Assembly (NCBI RefSeq): GCF_001658005.1
Contig: NZ_CP015988.1
Span: forward strand, 186,001-250,000
Origin: Sphingobium sp. EP60837
GTDB taxonomy: Bacteria; Pseudomonadota; Alphaproteobacteria; Sphingomonadales; Sphingomonadaceae
DNA length: 64,000 nt
Direction: 5' to 3'
A program made the position numbers and the translations under genes. Below are positions 1 through 9,561 of the stretch, in pieces. Under the pieces are notes generated by a model. That model saw only the letters and a program-made list of their open reading frames with translations, was not told the origin of the DNA and did not search any database. Position 1 is the first letter of the stretch. Each line of letters opens with the position of its first letter.

Positions 1-742
1 GGCAGCTCGCCCCGGACTGAGCCTGGCGAGGGACGCCCGACCCGGGATTGAGGCAGCCGAAGTCCATGCGGCGGACATGGCCCTGGCGACTTTTGTAAAC
101 GCCCGCGAGGCGCAACGCCACCTTGTCCTCGATGATGGGCACATCGACGCTCGCGCGGAAATCCAGCCGGTCAAAATTGCCGACGGTCGCCTCTACAAAC
201 CCTTCGCCAGTGCCTCGTGGCTTGCGCGAGTAAAGCTTTACCGCTCCGCCGATCGAATTCTTGCCGGCAAGCGTACCCTGTGGTCCACGCAGGATTTCGA
301 CCCGATCAAGATCCAGGAGATCGAGCTGCGCCCCATAAACAGTAGGATAATAGACGTCATCGACGTAGAGGCCGACGCCCGGTTCGTAAGCGAAATTATT
401 GTCAAATTGCCCGACGCCGCGAATGGATAGCGCTGCGGTGTTGCCATAAGCGCTCACCGACTGCCTTATGGTAACGTTCGGCGCGGTCTGTGCAATGTCG
501 GACAGCCCGGTCTGGCTGCGTGCCTCCATCATCTCGGCGTTCATCGCGGTGATTGCGATCGGTGTGTCCTGAAGATTCTGGGCACGGAACTGTGCGGTCA
601 CCACGATATCCGAGGCGGTTGCCTCCTGTGCCGCCTGGGGGGTGGTTGCGTCCTGCGCAAGCGCCGTCCCCGAAACGGTTGCCAGTACCAGACTGGCAAG
701 AGATGCATTTCGCATGAAATGTGAGATTTGGTCGGTCGCCAT
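1..742 (-). CDS. TonB-dependent receptor, N-terminal part (cut by window edge)
   Basis: This is the first 247 residues of an outer-membrane TonB-dependent receptor; the beta-barrel lies beyond base 1. Residues 1-30 form a signal peptide ending in GTALAQ. A plug domain follows, with the typical steps TPIAITAM, APNVTIRQS, SIRGVG, GLYVDDVYYP and VEILRGPQGTLAGKNSIGG. Such receptors import scarce ligands such as siderophores or oligosaccharides; the ligand cannot be read from the plug. The start at 742 is preceded by AGGGGAG at a good distance; a second in-frame ATG lies at 715. The family is certain, the substrate unknown. The next gene upstream on the same strand (SMP-30 type) could be functionally linked. 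Confidence 0.92.
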   Translation of the reverse strand, partial: MATDQISHFMRNASLASLVLATVSGTALAQDATTPQAAQEATASDIVVTAQFRAQNLQDTPIAITAMNAEMMEARSQTGLSDIAQTAPNVTIRQSVSAYGNTAALSIRGVGQFDNNFAYEPGVGLYVDDVYYPTVYGAQLDLLDLDRVEILRGPQGTLAGKNSIGGAVKLYSRKPRGTGEGFVEATVGNFDRLDFRASVDVPIIEDKVALRLAGVYKSRQGHVRRMDFGCLNPGSGVPRQAQSGASC

Positions 743-774
743 ATCGCTCTCCCCTGTTTTCAGAATCTGGGGAG

Positions 775-803
775 AAGCTAGACCGGCCGACCTGTCCGGT
801 CAA
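775..803 (-). promoter_or_regulatory. Candidate promoter with internal dyad for the TonB receptor gene
   Basis: Read on the minus strand, TTGACC (803-798) and TAGCTT (780-775) are separated by exactly 17 bases and lie just upstream of the receptor start at 742. The spacer is largely filled by a dyad, GACCGG-N9-CCGGTC (781-801), which would place a bound regulator on the promoter. The hexamers fit the general sigma-70 pattern only partly, so this is a prediction. Confidence 0.4.
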
Positions 804-908
804 GTAAAATGATTGAGCTAAAAAAGTGCGGAAGAAACGCATTATAATACAGCGTTCTAGCACTTCTAAGTCGGAGAGCCTACCAGCGATGCCAACATGT
901 ACGGTCAT

Positions 909-1769
909 TTAGTCCAGTGGCACGCGCCAGATGTCTCCATATTCTGCTTCCGTCAAATATGCCCAGCCATTCTTGACGGCCAGGTTCGTCACGAAGTCGC
1001 CCGCGCCTTTTGGAAGCGACACCGACTGAAGGAGATTTCCGGCCGAATCCGAGCGGCCCAACGACCCGCCGCCAAACTGCGCCCACAAGAGCCCACCGTC
1101 GCTGCTGAGCACCATGCCGTCAGGCCCGAGGCCTCCTGTCGTCCTGACATGCACGAATGTTGACTTCATCGCTTCCCGATTGGTCACAGAAGGGATCATG
1201 AGGATAGACTTGTCGGTGAACTGGCCGACAAAGACGTAATTGGGATCGGATGACATGGCGATGCCATTGGGGAAGGAAAGGCCCTGCGCGACAACCGACA
1301 TCTGCCCATTGGCTGCCAGGTAGAGGAGGCGCCCTTTCCTGTCCGTGGCAGAAGAGCCATTCGGTTCGGTGATATAGGCGCCGCCAGCATGATCAAATGC
1401 CAGATCGTTCAATCCTTTCAAGGGCTGGCCATCGAGGGAGTCGGCAATGACGCTCAACGCCTTTGAGTGCACGTCCAGCGCCAGAAGGCCCTTTTTGTTG
1501 TCCGTGATGAAAAGCCGCCCATCCTTGTGAAAGCGGGCGCCGTTAGGTGCTCCGCCAGTATTGGCGACGACCTCGCACGTCCCTTCCTTTACACGGAAGA
1601 TATTCGCGCTCTTGAGATCCACGACCCACAAATACCCCTCCGTGTCGAACACTGCTCCTTCAAGAAAGCCTCCACAGTGGGCGACTTTCTCGACTTGCCT
1701 GGCTGGGACCTGCGCCGATGCAGCGCCAAGAAATGTGAGCGATGCCGCCAGAACCGCCATGATGTTCAT
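909..1769 (-). CDS. Secreted SMP-30/gluconolactonase-like protein
   Basis: A 286-residue protein with an N-terminal signal peptide (about residues 1-19, ending ASAQ). Six-bladed propeller features of the SMP-30/gluconolactonase/LRE family follow: EGAVFDTEGYLWVVD near residue 38, PNGARFHKDGRLFITD, LNDLAFDHAGGAYITE and SFPNGIAMSSD. Family members are calcium-dependent lactonases or related hydrolases; this one should act in the periplasm. It lies upstream of the TonB receptor on the same strand with about 170 bases between them, so they may belong to one uptake function, but each may have its own promoter. The exact substrate is not deducible. Confidence 0.85.
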   Translation of the reverse strand: MNIMAVLAASLTFLGAASAQVPARQVEKVAHCGGFLEGAVFDTEGYLWVVDLKSANIFRVKEGTCEVVANTGGAPNGARFHKDGRLFITDNKKGLLALDVHSKALSVIADSLDGQPLKGLNDLAFDHAGGAYITEPNGSSATDRKGRLLYLAANGQMSVVAQGLSFPNGIAMSSDPNYVFVGQFTDKSILMIPSVTNREAMKSTFVHVRTTGGLGPDGMVLSSDGGLLWAQFGGGSLGRSDSAGNLLQSVSLPKGAGDFVTNLAVKNGWAYLTEAEYGDIWRVPLD

Positions 1770-3355
1770 CTTTACCTGCCTTCAACTTTTAGGAGTGGGG
1801 TGCGGAGGGAGCCAGACACATTTCGGCCGAAGGCCGGCTTTCATCGGGATCATCAAGCCCTTCCGCTCCATCTATTGATCAGACAATCGATCGTTCGCGA
1901 CTTAAGGGCAGCAGTACGACCGGTCAGGTCCTTGCTACTCCATATGCAGCTATGATCGCAAGAGAGATGTGCGGACAAGTGGATGCGTGGCCTGCGACAT
2001 CGTTCATTGCCGTTCCCGCGGGGCCTTCGCGCTTGGAATCCGCCGCTGGGTGTCACCAACTTAACCTTGAAGATGCTGGTTTGTCCTGCCTAGTTCAGTC
2101 TAGCGTGCAATTCTCCATCAGGGCAAGCTTCTGGCGCGAGCCTCGGAGCAAGCCCGCCAGGCAGCAAGAACGCCAGTTCATCATCTGCGGGTGGCCGTAC
2201 GAACCCGACGCCGAGCTATCACGTCGAAAGGCGGCGCAGCAGTGGGAAAGCACTCGCCCGTCTTCCCGGCCGCGGCTTGTTGTTGCCTGGATAACCTTAG
2301 CGTGCCCACCTCACCGCTTTCCTCCCCCTGACCGTCACCAACGGTCTCCTCAAGCTGTATAAGAGTCCGGCAAACTTGACCGGACTTATTGGGTGCTGAC
2401 CGGCCGCTGCAATTGGTGGCCTTGAGGGCGTCTTTGGCAGCCGACACTCCAGTCTTTTTCAATAACTGGGCGATGCGCCTGAAGGGAGTGCTGCGCCCGA
2501 TCTTTTTTAAGCGGTGTTCATGCGTGCGGCAAATAGCCAACAGGCGTTACGGCTCATCAATTCGGATAGCCCGAAACTTAGTGATGACCTTGTGTGGCGG
2601 CAGGCGCGTAAAGTCGTGGTCCTTCTGCCAAACGATGACCTGCGGACCTTGTCTCGCCTTCCGAGCAAAGGTGGATCCTTCAAGTGGAGACCTGCTTCGG
2701 CTCTACCAGGACCCAATGGAAAAGAAGCGCCGCGCATTCTTAATCCATCGGGCCGATGAATTGAGCTATCTCCATCTATCAGCTGCTTAGGATCAGCATT
2801 GCGACCGCGGAATGTCCTATGATCAAGGCGCTACCCCATACCGGCTCTCGGGTTGGTGCCGCGCGATGATGAAGACCGCAACCTGTCGCGTGAGCCATCG
2901 AAAAAGAAGAAGCGGTCGTCTGGATCGTCCGCCTCCGGCGCCAAAATCAGGATTGTGAACTTTCGAACTCAAGGCATTGTTGGAATAATCCTCACAATTT
3001 TAAACTTCGAAATGATGCCTTTCCCAGGTCTAGGCTTGGCGGTACGGCTTTCACCCTCCCCTTGCCGACGCCGATAGATTGCGGAAGCCCAACGCTGGTC
3101 CCCTCATGGCAAATGTTCGAGCAGTCAGGAAAATTGTTAGTGCCGAAGGCGCGCGCCATCAGTTGGTAGAGGAACGTTGCTTCATTGGCGCGGCCAGAGC
3201 AGTAGAACTCTGCCTAATTCGGATCGGCGAGCCGTCGCAACCCGGCGCCTACTCGTTCAGACTTCTTCACCGGTTTGATTGGAAGGAGCTCTGCCCGGCC
3301 TTGATCTCGAGGAATGGTTGTGAATTCTCATAGGCGCGGGCTATGAGGGTCACTT
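1770..3355. other. Long gene-poor stretch
   Basis: Nearly 1.6 kb without a convincing gene. Several reading frames of 70-136 codons are open on both strands, but none has a recognisable domain, good ribosome binding site or typical codon pattern. The only clear structure is a dyad GTCCGG-N9-CCGGAC at 2365-2385. It shares the 12-mer ACTTGACCGGAC with the candidate receptor promoter at about 795-806. The stretch may hold decayed genes. Confidence 0.4.
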
Positions 3356-4279
3356 GTGCTGATCTATAGGTCGCTCATGCAGACACGGCTCGTCGAATAT
3401 TTTCTGGCGCTCGAGCGCGAAGGTCACTTCGCGCGCGCCGCGGCATCCTGCAATGTTTCGCAACCGAGCCTCTCGGCTGGCATTGCATCGCTCGAGGAAC
3501 AGCTCGGCAAGAGGCTGATACGGCGCGATCGCAAATTCGTCGGTCTAACGGCTGAAGGCGAGGCAATTCTTCCCTGGGCTCGTCAGCTGGTCGCGGCCGC
3601 TGAGGCGATGGAGCACGCCGCCGAATCAACTCGAGGCCCGCTCAAGGGCGAGTTGCGGCTCGGATGCATCCCTGCGGCCATGCCTGTAGTAGGCAGCCTG
3701 GTCGAAGCAATGTTTAGCCGCCATCCCGGGCTCAACATCTCAGTGCGCGCGCTGACTTCCAGACAGATCGAACGAGATCTCGCCGCTTTCGAACTGGATG
3801 CTGGGATAACCTATCTCGACTTCGAGCCGCCCGCACACGCGCTTTCCGTGGCGCTTTATTCCGAGCGAACCATGCTTGTGAGCGCGGTCGGCGGGATCCC
3901 GATTTCCGACCCGCTTGGCTGGGCTGACCTTGCGCAACTGCCGCTCTGTCTTCTGCACCAAGGGATGCAAAACCGCCGTATCCTTGATTCCCGCCTCGCT
4001 GAGCGGGGCCTTGCACTCCAGCCTCGTGTCACGGCTGATAGCTATATAGCGCTACTTGGCCTTGTGCAGCATGGCCGGCTCTGCTCCATCATCCCGGATA
4101 GTCATGCCGCTTTGCTGAAAGGCCTGGAGTGGGCGCGGACTTACGAGTTGCCCGACATGGTGGAAGGCAGCAGGGTGGGCGTGATCGTAGCCGATAGCGC
4201 GCCGCTCGGCCAACTGGCGCAGGCAGTGTTGAGTGTAGCGCGGGAGCTCCGGCTTCCTCCAGAGTTCCGTAGCACCTGA
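3356..4279 (+). CDS. LysR-family regulator upstream of the formate dehydrogenase operon
   Basis: A 307-residue LysR-type transcriptional regulator. The winged helix-turn-helix occupies about residues 10-68 (FARAAASCNVSQPSLSAGIA, then LGKRLIRRD), and the effector-binding domain fills the rest, starting near GELRLGCIPAA. The GTG start at 3356 has GAGGG six bases upstream; an ATG at 3377 is an alternative. It is transcribed toward fdsG with 96 bases between them, the arrangement expected of an operon-specific activator responding to formate or molybdenum supply. That role is inferred from position only. Gene name fdsR has been used for such regulators, but identity is not proven here. Confidence 0.88.
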   Translation: MLIYRSLMQTRLVEYFLALEREGHFARAAASCNVSQPSLSAGIASLEEQLGKRLIRRDRKFVGLTAEGEAILPWARQLVAAAEAMEHAAESTRGPLKGELRLGCIPAAMPVVGSLVEAMFSRHPGLNISVRALTSRQIERDLAAFELDAGITYLDFEPPAHALSVALYSERTMLVSAVGGIPISDPLGWADLAQLPLCLLHQGMQNRRILDSRLAERGLALQPRVTADSYIALLGLVQHGRLCSIIPDSHAALLKGLEWARTYELPDMVEGSRVGVIVADSAPLGQLAQAVLSVARELRLPPEFRST

Positions 4280-4375
4280 TAGCCTCACCCTATCATTCAT
4301 AGCTCAGATCGATTTGACGCGCCTCTTCAATGCCGCAACATAGCGAGAAGAAAATAGCCGCGAGGGCGGGGTGGA

Positions 4376-4828
4376 ATGGACGAGTTTATCAGTGCCTGGA
4401 CGCTGCGGCATGGCAGCTCACGCGACAGGCTGCTGCCGTTGCTTCACGCCATCCAAGAGGAGGGCGGCTACATCAGCGATGCCCTCGTCCCGGCCATCGC
4501 GAAGGCGCTCAATATTTCGCGCGCGGACGTGCATGGCGTCATCACCTTCTATCATGATTTCCATCGCGCGCCGCCAGCCCACCATGTGGTGAAGCTGTGC
4601 CGCGCCGAGAGCTGTCAGGCACGCGGAGGAGCGGAAATCGAAGCGCAAGCGGCGCGGCGGCTTGGCGTGGCCATGGGCCAGACCCGAACCGACGGACAGG
4701 TGAGCCTGGAGCCAGTCTATTGCCTCGGCCTTTGCGCGATCGGTCCCAATGCGCTGGTGGACGGCCGTCCGGTGGCGCGCATTGATGCAGCCGCGCTGGA
4801 GCGGATCGCGATCGAGGTGGCGGCATGA
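4376..4828 (+). CDS. fdsG: NAD-dependent formate dehydrogenase, gamma subunit
   Basis: A 150-residue NuoE-like protein with a thioredoxin-fold [2Fe-2S] site. The cysteines are seen in LCRAESCQARGG (C-x4-C) and YCLGLCAIGP (C-x3-C). The N-terminal helical part contains LLPLLHAIQEEGGYI. It passes electrons between the FMN-bearing beta subunit and the rest of the soluble formate dehydrogenase that oxidises formate to CO2 with NAD+. It is first in the operon, and its stop overlaps the fdsB start by ATGA. The start has a purine-rich GGGGTGGA upstream. Length is close to the usual 150-170 residues. Confidence 0.93.
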   Translation: MDEFISAWTLRHGSSRDRLLPLLHAIQEEGGYISDALVPAIAKALNISRADVHGVITFYHDFHRAPPAHHVVKLCRAESCQARGGAEIEAQAARRLGVAMGQTRTDGQVSLEPVYCLGLCAIGPNALVDGRPVARIDAAALERIAIEVAA

Positions 4829-6402
4829 CGCGCGTGTTCATCAGCCGCGACATGGCCTCAGTCGCGCTTGGCGCGGACGATGTAGCGCGGGCTTTCTCCA
4901 ATACGGGCTGCGAGGTGATCCGCACCGGTTCGCGCGGGCTATTTTCGATCGAGCCCCTTGTGGAGGTGGAAACGGCCGAGGGGCGGATCGGCTATGGTCC
5001 GGTGGGACCAGCGGATGCTGCTGCCGTGCTCGATGGTACGCACGCCAATATGCTTGGCCGCGTGGAGGAATTGCCCTTCTTTGCCGGGCAGCAGCGCTTC
5101 ACCTTTGCCCGCTGCGGTATCGTCGATCCGCTAAGCCTTGCCGACTATGCCGCCACAAGTGGCTGGACAGGGCTAGAAGCAGCGCGCGCCATGTCGCAGC
5201 AGGCGGTGGTGGATGCCGTCAAGGCCTCGGGTCTGCGCGGACGCGGCGGCGCGGGCTTCCCGACCGGCATCAAGTGGCAGACTGTGCTGGATGCGGCCTC
5301 CTCCACAAAGTTCATTGTTTGTAATGCCGATGAGGGCGACAGCGGCACCTTTGCCGACCGCATGCTGATGGAGGGCGATCCCTTTTGCCTGATCGAAGGC
5401 ATGGCAATTGCCGCTCATGCCGTCGGAGCGCGCCATGGCTACATCTATATCCGCAGCGAATATCCCTACTGCATCACCACGATGCGCGCCGCGATCGACG
5501 CCTGCGCGCATCTGATCGCGCCCTTCACGCTGGAGGTGCGCGAAGGGGCCGGGGCCTATGTCTGCGGCGAGGAGACGGCGCTCCTCGACAGTATCGAGGG
5601 CAAGCGCGGCCAGGTGCGCGCCAAGCCGCCGCTGCCCGCCTTGCAGGGGCTGTTTGGCCAGCCCACGGTCATCAACAATGTGCTGAGCCTGGCCGCCGTG
5701 CCATTCATCCTGACGGAAGGGGCAGAGGCCTATGCGGCGGTCGGCTTTAGCCGGTCGCGCGGCACCATGCCGGTGCAGCTTGCCGGTAATGTGAAGCATG
5801 GCGGCCTTTACGAGATCGGCTTTGGCATCACGCTCGGCGAACTGGTGAATGACATTGGTGGTGGGACCGCGAGCGGCCGCCCGGTCCGCGCGGTACAGGT
5901 GGGTGGACCGCTAGGTGCTTATTTCCCGCCAAGCATGTTCCATCTGCCTTTCGACTATGAAGCTTTCGCCCAGGCGGGAGGACTGATCGGCCATGCCGGG
6001 ATCACCGTCTTCGACGACAGTGTCGATATGGCGCATATGGCGCGCTTTGCGATGGAGTTCTGTGCAGCCGAAAGCTGCGGCAAATGTACGCCCTGCCGCA
6101 TCGGATCGACGCGCGGTGTCGAGATCATGGACAGGATCATGGCGCGCAGGGAGCAGGGGTCGCCGCGGGCTAATCCAGCGCTGCCCGGCGGCCTTGCCAA
6201 GGCACTCTATTCGCGTTCACCCTCGCCCATGCAGCAGACGGTGGAGCAGGAGATCAGCTTGTTGCGAGATCTCGCCGATACGATGAAATTTGGTTCGCTC
6301 TGCGCGCTGGGGGGCTTTACGCCCTATCCGGTGCTGAGCGCGCTCGACCATTTCCCCGAGGATTTCGGCGCCACCGCGCCTGCTAAGGAAGCTGCGGAAT
6401 GA
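4825..6402 (+). CDS. fdsB: NAD-dependent formate dehydrogenase, beta subunit
   Basis: A 525-residue NuoF-like diaphorase subunit. An N-terminal thioredoxin-like segment (about 1-120) precedes the FMN/NAD domain with GLRGRGGAGFPTG and CNADEGDSGTFADR. The [4Fe-4S] motif ESCGKCTPCRIG follows near residue 415. It delivers the electrons from formate to NAD+. ATGA overlaps join it to fdsG upstream and fdsA downstream, indicating translational coupling. All expected cofactor motifs are present, so it should be active. Confidence 0.95.
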   Translation: MTRVFISRDMASVALGADDVARAFSNTGCEVIRTGSRGLFSIEPLVEVETAEGRIGYGPVGPADAAAVLDGTHANMLGRVEELPFFAGQQRFTFARCGIVDPLSLADYAATSGWTGLEAARAMSQQAVVDAVKASGLRGRGGAGFPTGIKWQTVLDAASSTKFIVCNADEGDSGTFADRMLMEGDPFCLIEGMAIAAHAVGARHGYIYIRSEYPYCITTMRAAIDACAHLIAPFTLEVREGAGAYVCGEETALLDSIEGKRGQVRAKPPLPALQGLFGQPTVINNVLSLAAVPFILTEGAEAYAAVGFSRSRGTMPVQLAGNVKHGGLYEIGFGITLGELVNDIGGGTASGRPVRAVQVGGPLGAYFPPSMFHLPFDYEAFAQAGGLIGHAGITVFDDSVDMAHMARFAMEFCAAESCGKCTPCRIGSTRGVEIMDRIMARREQGSPRANPALPGGLAKALYSRSPSPMQQTVEQEISLLRDLADTMKFGSLCALGGFTPYPVLSALDHFPEDFGATAPAKEAAE

Positions 6403-9245
6403 CCTTCTCCCGCGAAGCCGACCGTGGCACCCCGCCTGCCATCGCGACGGCCAAGTCCGTCACGCTCACCATCGACGGCGAGCGCGTCACCATGCCCGAG
6501 GGCACCAGCATCATGCGCGCAGCATCGCTGACCGGCTGCTCCATTCCCAAGCTCTGCGCCACCGACAGCGTCGAGAGCTTCGGTTCCTGCCGCCTGTGCC
6601 TGGTCGAGGTGGAAGGGCGGGGCGGCTATCCCGCTTCCTGCACCACGCCGGTGGCGGAAGGCATGGTGGTGCGCACCCAGACCGATCGGCTGAAGCAGCT
6701 GCGGCGCGGGGTGATGGAGCTCTATATCTCCGACCATCCGCTCGACTGCCTGACCTGCGCCGCCAATGGCGATTGCGAACTGCAGGATCAGGCGGGCGCG
6801 GTGGGCTTGCGCGACGTGCGCTACGGCTATGACGGTGCGACGAACATGGGCCAGCCCAAGGATCAGTCGAATCCCTATTTCGACTTCGATCCGAGCAAGT
6901 GTATCGTCTGCTCGCGCTGCGTGCGCGCCTGCGAGGAGGTGCAGGGCACCTTCGCGCTGACGATCGAGAATAAGGGCTTTGCGTCCAAGGTTTCGCCGTC
7001 GCAGGGGGAGGATTTTCTCGGCTCGGAATGCGTGTCCTGCGGCGCGTGCGTGCAGGCCTGTCCGACAGCGTCCCTGATCGAGAAGAAGGTGGTCGAAACC
7101 GGCACGCCCGATCGCGCGATCGTCACTACCTGCGCCTATTGCGGCGTGGGCTGCACCTTCCGCGCCGAGATGCGGGGCGAGGAACTGGTGCGCATGGTGC
7201 CGTGGAAGGATGGCAAGGCTAATCGCGGCCACAGCTGTGTGAAGGGCCGCTTCGCATGGGGCTACGCCCAGCATCAGGACCGTATCCTCAATCCCATGAT
7301 CCGCGCGTCGGTCGATGAGCCCTGGCGTGAGGTGACATGGGAAGAGGCGATCGCCCACACCGCAGCGGAGTTCCGCCGCATTCAGGCGAAATACAGCACA
7401 CGCAGCATCGGCGGGATCACGTCGAGCCGCTGCACCAATGAAGAGACCTTCCTTGTCCAGAAGCTGATCCGCCAAGGGTTCGGCAACAATAATGTCGATA
7501 CCTGCGCGCGGGTGTGCCACTCGCCCACCGGCTACGGCCTCAGCAAGACTTTTGGCACATCGGCGGGTACGCAGGACTTCGATAGCGTGATGAAGGCCGA
7601 CGTGATCCTCGTCATCGGCGCTAATCCGACGGACGGGCATCCGGTCTTCGCCAGTCGGATGAAGAAGAGGCTCCGGCAGGGCGCAAAGCTGATCGTCATT
7701 GATCCGCGTCGCACCGACCTCGTGAAGTCGCCCCATGTCGAGGCGGAGCATCATCTTCCGCTGCGCCCAGGCACCAACGTCGCCATGCTGACCGCACTCG
7801 CCCATGTCATCGTGACCGAAAAGCTTTATGACGAGGCTTTCATTCGCGAGCGATGCGACTGGGACGAGTTCCAGGATTGGGCCGATTTCGTCTCCGAGCC
7901 CAGCCGCTCGCCTGAGGCAATCGAGCCGTTGACCGGGGTGAAGGCGCAGGAGGTGCGCGCGGCCGCGCGGCTTTATGCCACAGGTGGCAATGGCGCGATC
8001 TACTATGGCCTGGGCGTCACGGAGCATAGCCAGGGCAGCTCGACCGTGATGGCGATCGCCAATCTCGCCATGGCAACCGGCAATGTCGGGCGCGAGGGCG
8101 TGGGCGTGAACCCGCTGCGCGGCCAGAATAATGTCCAGGGAGCCTGCGACATGGGGAGCTTCCCCCATGAATTTTCCGGCTACCGCCATGTGTCGGACAA
8201 TGCCACGCGATCGCTGTTCGAGCGGGCCTGGGGCGTGCCACTGGACCCGGAACCTGGCTTACGTATTCCCAACATGCTGGACGCGGCGACTGACGGGACC
8301 TTCAAGGGGATCTTCATCCAGGGCGAGGACATCCTCCAGTCGGACCCCAATACCCATCATGTCGCGGCGGGGCTAGCGGCGATGGAATGCGTGGTCGTGC
8401 AGGACCTTTTCCTCAATGAAACCGCCAATTACGCCCATATCTTCCTACCGGGCTCTACCTTCCTCGAGAAGGACGGGACCTTCACCAATGCCGAACGGCG
8501 CATTCAGCGCGTACGCAAGGTGATGGCGCCACTGAACGGCTATGCGGACTGGGAGATCGTGCAGTTGGTAGCGAAGGCCATGGGCCTCGATTGGAATTAC
8601 AGTCATCCATCCGAGATCATGGACGAGATCGCCGCGCTCACGCCGACTTTTGCAGGGGTGAATTACGACCGGCTAGAGGCGGAAGGATCGTTGCAATGGC
8701 CCGCCAATGAGGCCGCTCCCGATGGTACGCCCATCATGCACATCGACAGGTTCGTTCGCGGCAAGGGCAAGTTCGTGGTGATCGACTATGTGCCGACTGA
8801 CGAGAAGACAGGCCCCCGCTTCCCGCTGCTGCTCACCACCGGCCGCATCCTCAGCCATTATAATGTCGGCGCGCAAACGCGGCGCACCAGCAATACGGCC
8901 TGGCATCCCGAAGACCGGCTCGAAATCCATCCGAGCGACGCGGAGAACCGGGGCCTTAAGGATGGGGACTGGGTGACGCTGCGCAGCCGGGCAGGCGAGA
9001 CGACGCTCCGCGCGCTCATCACCGAACGGGTCGCGCCGGGCGTGGTCTATACGACCTTCCACCATCCTGAGACGCAGGCGAACGTCATCACCACCGACTA
9101 TTCTGACTGGGCCACCAATTGTCCCGAATATAAGGTTACAGCGGTTCAGGTCAGCCTCTCCAATGGCCCGAGCGACTGGCAACAGGAATATGCCGAGCAG
9201 GCCAAGCTCAGCCGGCGCATCGCGCCTGCGGAAGCGGCGGAGTAG
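6399..9245 (+). CDS. fdsA: NAD-dependent formate dehydrogenase, alpha subunit (molybdopterin)
   Basis: The 948-residue catalytic subunit. An N-terminal plant-type [2Fe-2S] domain has cysteines at about 53, 64, 67 and 81. It is followed by the His-Cys cluster segment HPLDCLTCAANGDC, two ferredoxin-type clusters (CIVCSRCVRAC and CVSCGACVQACP) and the catalytic-domain cluster CAYCGVGC. The molybdenum ligand is predicted as Cys373 in CARVCHSPTGYG, encoded by TGC, so this is a cysteine and not a selenocysteine enzyme. The C-terminal molybdopterin-dinucleotide-binding domain includes TTGRILSHYNVG. Formate is oxidised in the cytoplasm. Its start overlaps fdsB by ATGA. Confidence 0.96.
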   Translation: MTFSREADRGTPPAIATAKSVTLTIDGERVTMPEGTSIMRAASLTGCSIPKLCATDSVESFGSCRLCLVEVEGRGGYPASCTTPVAEGMVVRTQTDRLKQLRRGVMELYISDHPLDCLTCAANGDCELQDQAGAVGLRDVRYGYDGATNMGQPKDQSNPYFDFDPSKCIVCSRCVRACEEVQGTFALTIENKGFASKVSPSQGEDFLGSECVSCGACVQACPTASLIEKKVVETGTPDRAIVTTCAYCGVGCTFRAEMRGEELVRMVPWKDGKANRGHSCVKGRFAWGYAQHQDRILNPMIRASVDEPWREVTWEEAIAHTAAEFRRIQAKYSTRSIGGITSSRCTNEETFLVQKLIRQGFGNNNVDTCARVCHSPTGYGLSKTFGTSAGTQDFDSVMKADVILVIGANPTDGHPVFASRMKKRLRQGAKLIVIDPRRTDLVKSPHVEAEHHLPLRPGTNVAMLTALAHVIVTEKLYDEAFIRERCDWDEFQDWADFVSEPSRSPEAIEPLTGVKAQEVRAAARLYATGGNGAIYYGLGVTEHSQGSSTVMAIANLAMATGNVGREGVGVNPLRGQNNVQGACDMGSFPHEFSGYRHVSDNATRSLFERAWGVPLDPEPGLRIPNMLDAATDGTFKGIFIQGEDILQSDPNTHHVAAGLAAMECVVVQDLFLNETANYAHIFLPGSTFLEKDGTFTNAERRIQRVRKVMAPLNGYADWEIVQLVAKAMGLDWNYSHPSEIMDEIAALTPTFAGVNYDRLEAEGSLQWPANEAAPDGTPIMHIDRFVRGKGKFVVIDYVPTDEKTGPRFPLLLTTGRILSHYNVGAQTRRTSNTAWHPEDRLEIHPSDAENRGLKDGDWVTLRSRAGETTLRALITERVAPGVVYTTFHHPETQANVITTDYSDWATNCPEYKVTAVQVSLSNGPSDWQQEYAEQAKLSRRIAPAEAAE

Positions 9246-9255
9246 GGGGACTGGC

Positions 9256-9561
9256 ATGAACGAGGATGGCCATGTCATGTCGACCACCGAGCGCCTGGTC
9301 TATATGGCGCATCAGATTGCCCGCAATTTGGCCCCGATGGGTGAGGAGAGGGCAGCACTTGCGCTCAGCGAGCATCTCACCAGCTTTTGGGATCCTCGGA
9401 TGAAGGCTCAGATCATCGCCATCGCCCGCGAGCAGCCCGAGAGGCTGTCTGCAACTGTCGCTGCCGCTGTAGCGCTGATGGCGCAGCACGGCCGCGCTGA
9501 ACAGCCCGATCCTGCGCTGTTCAACGCTGTCAATGAGGCAGGGCATTGCGACGCGGGGTGA
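9256..9561 (+). CDS. fdsD: Formate dehydrogenase, delta subunit
   Basis: A 101-residue small protein of the FdsD family, recognisable by VYMAHQIARNLAPMGEE and HLTSFWDPRMKAQI. FdsD is needed for assembly or stability of the NAD-dependent formate dehydrogenase and has no cofactor. The start at 9256 has AGGGGGA nearby, 10 bases after the fdsA stop. An upstream in-frame ATG at 9163 lies inside fdsA and is unlikely. Its stop overlaps the next gene by GTGA. Confidence 0.88.
   Translation: MNEDGHVMSTTERLVYMAHQIARNLAPMGEERAALALSEHLTSFWDPRMKAQIIAIAREQPERLSATVAAAVALMAQHGRAEQPDPALFNAVNEAGHCDAG

Noticed and set aside
402-908. A 168-codon minus-strand frame at the left end
   Set aside because: It overlaps the TonB receptor start in another frame, while the receptor frame carries clear signal-peptide and plug motifs.
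1952-2790. Open frames of 136 and 133 codons in the gene-poor stretch
   Set aside because: No domain, no good ribosome binding site, overlapping frames on both strands and stop-to-stop nature; not supported as genes.
7500-7520. Possible selenocysteine codon at the formate dehydrogenase active site
   Set aside because: The metal-ligand codon at 7515 is TGC, so the enzyme uses cysteine.
6324-8189. A 621-codon open frame on the minus strand opposite fdsB/fdsA
   Set aside because: It is the shadow of a GC-rich, strongly supported coding sequence on the other strand; the translation is His/Arg/Ala-rich with no domain.
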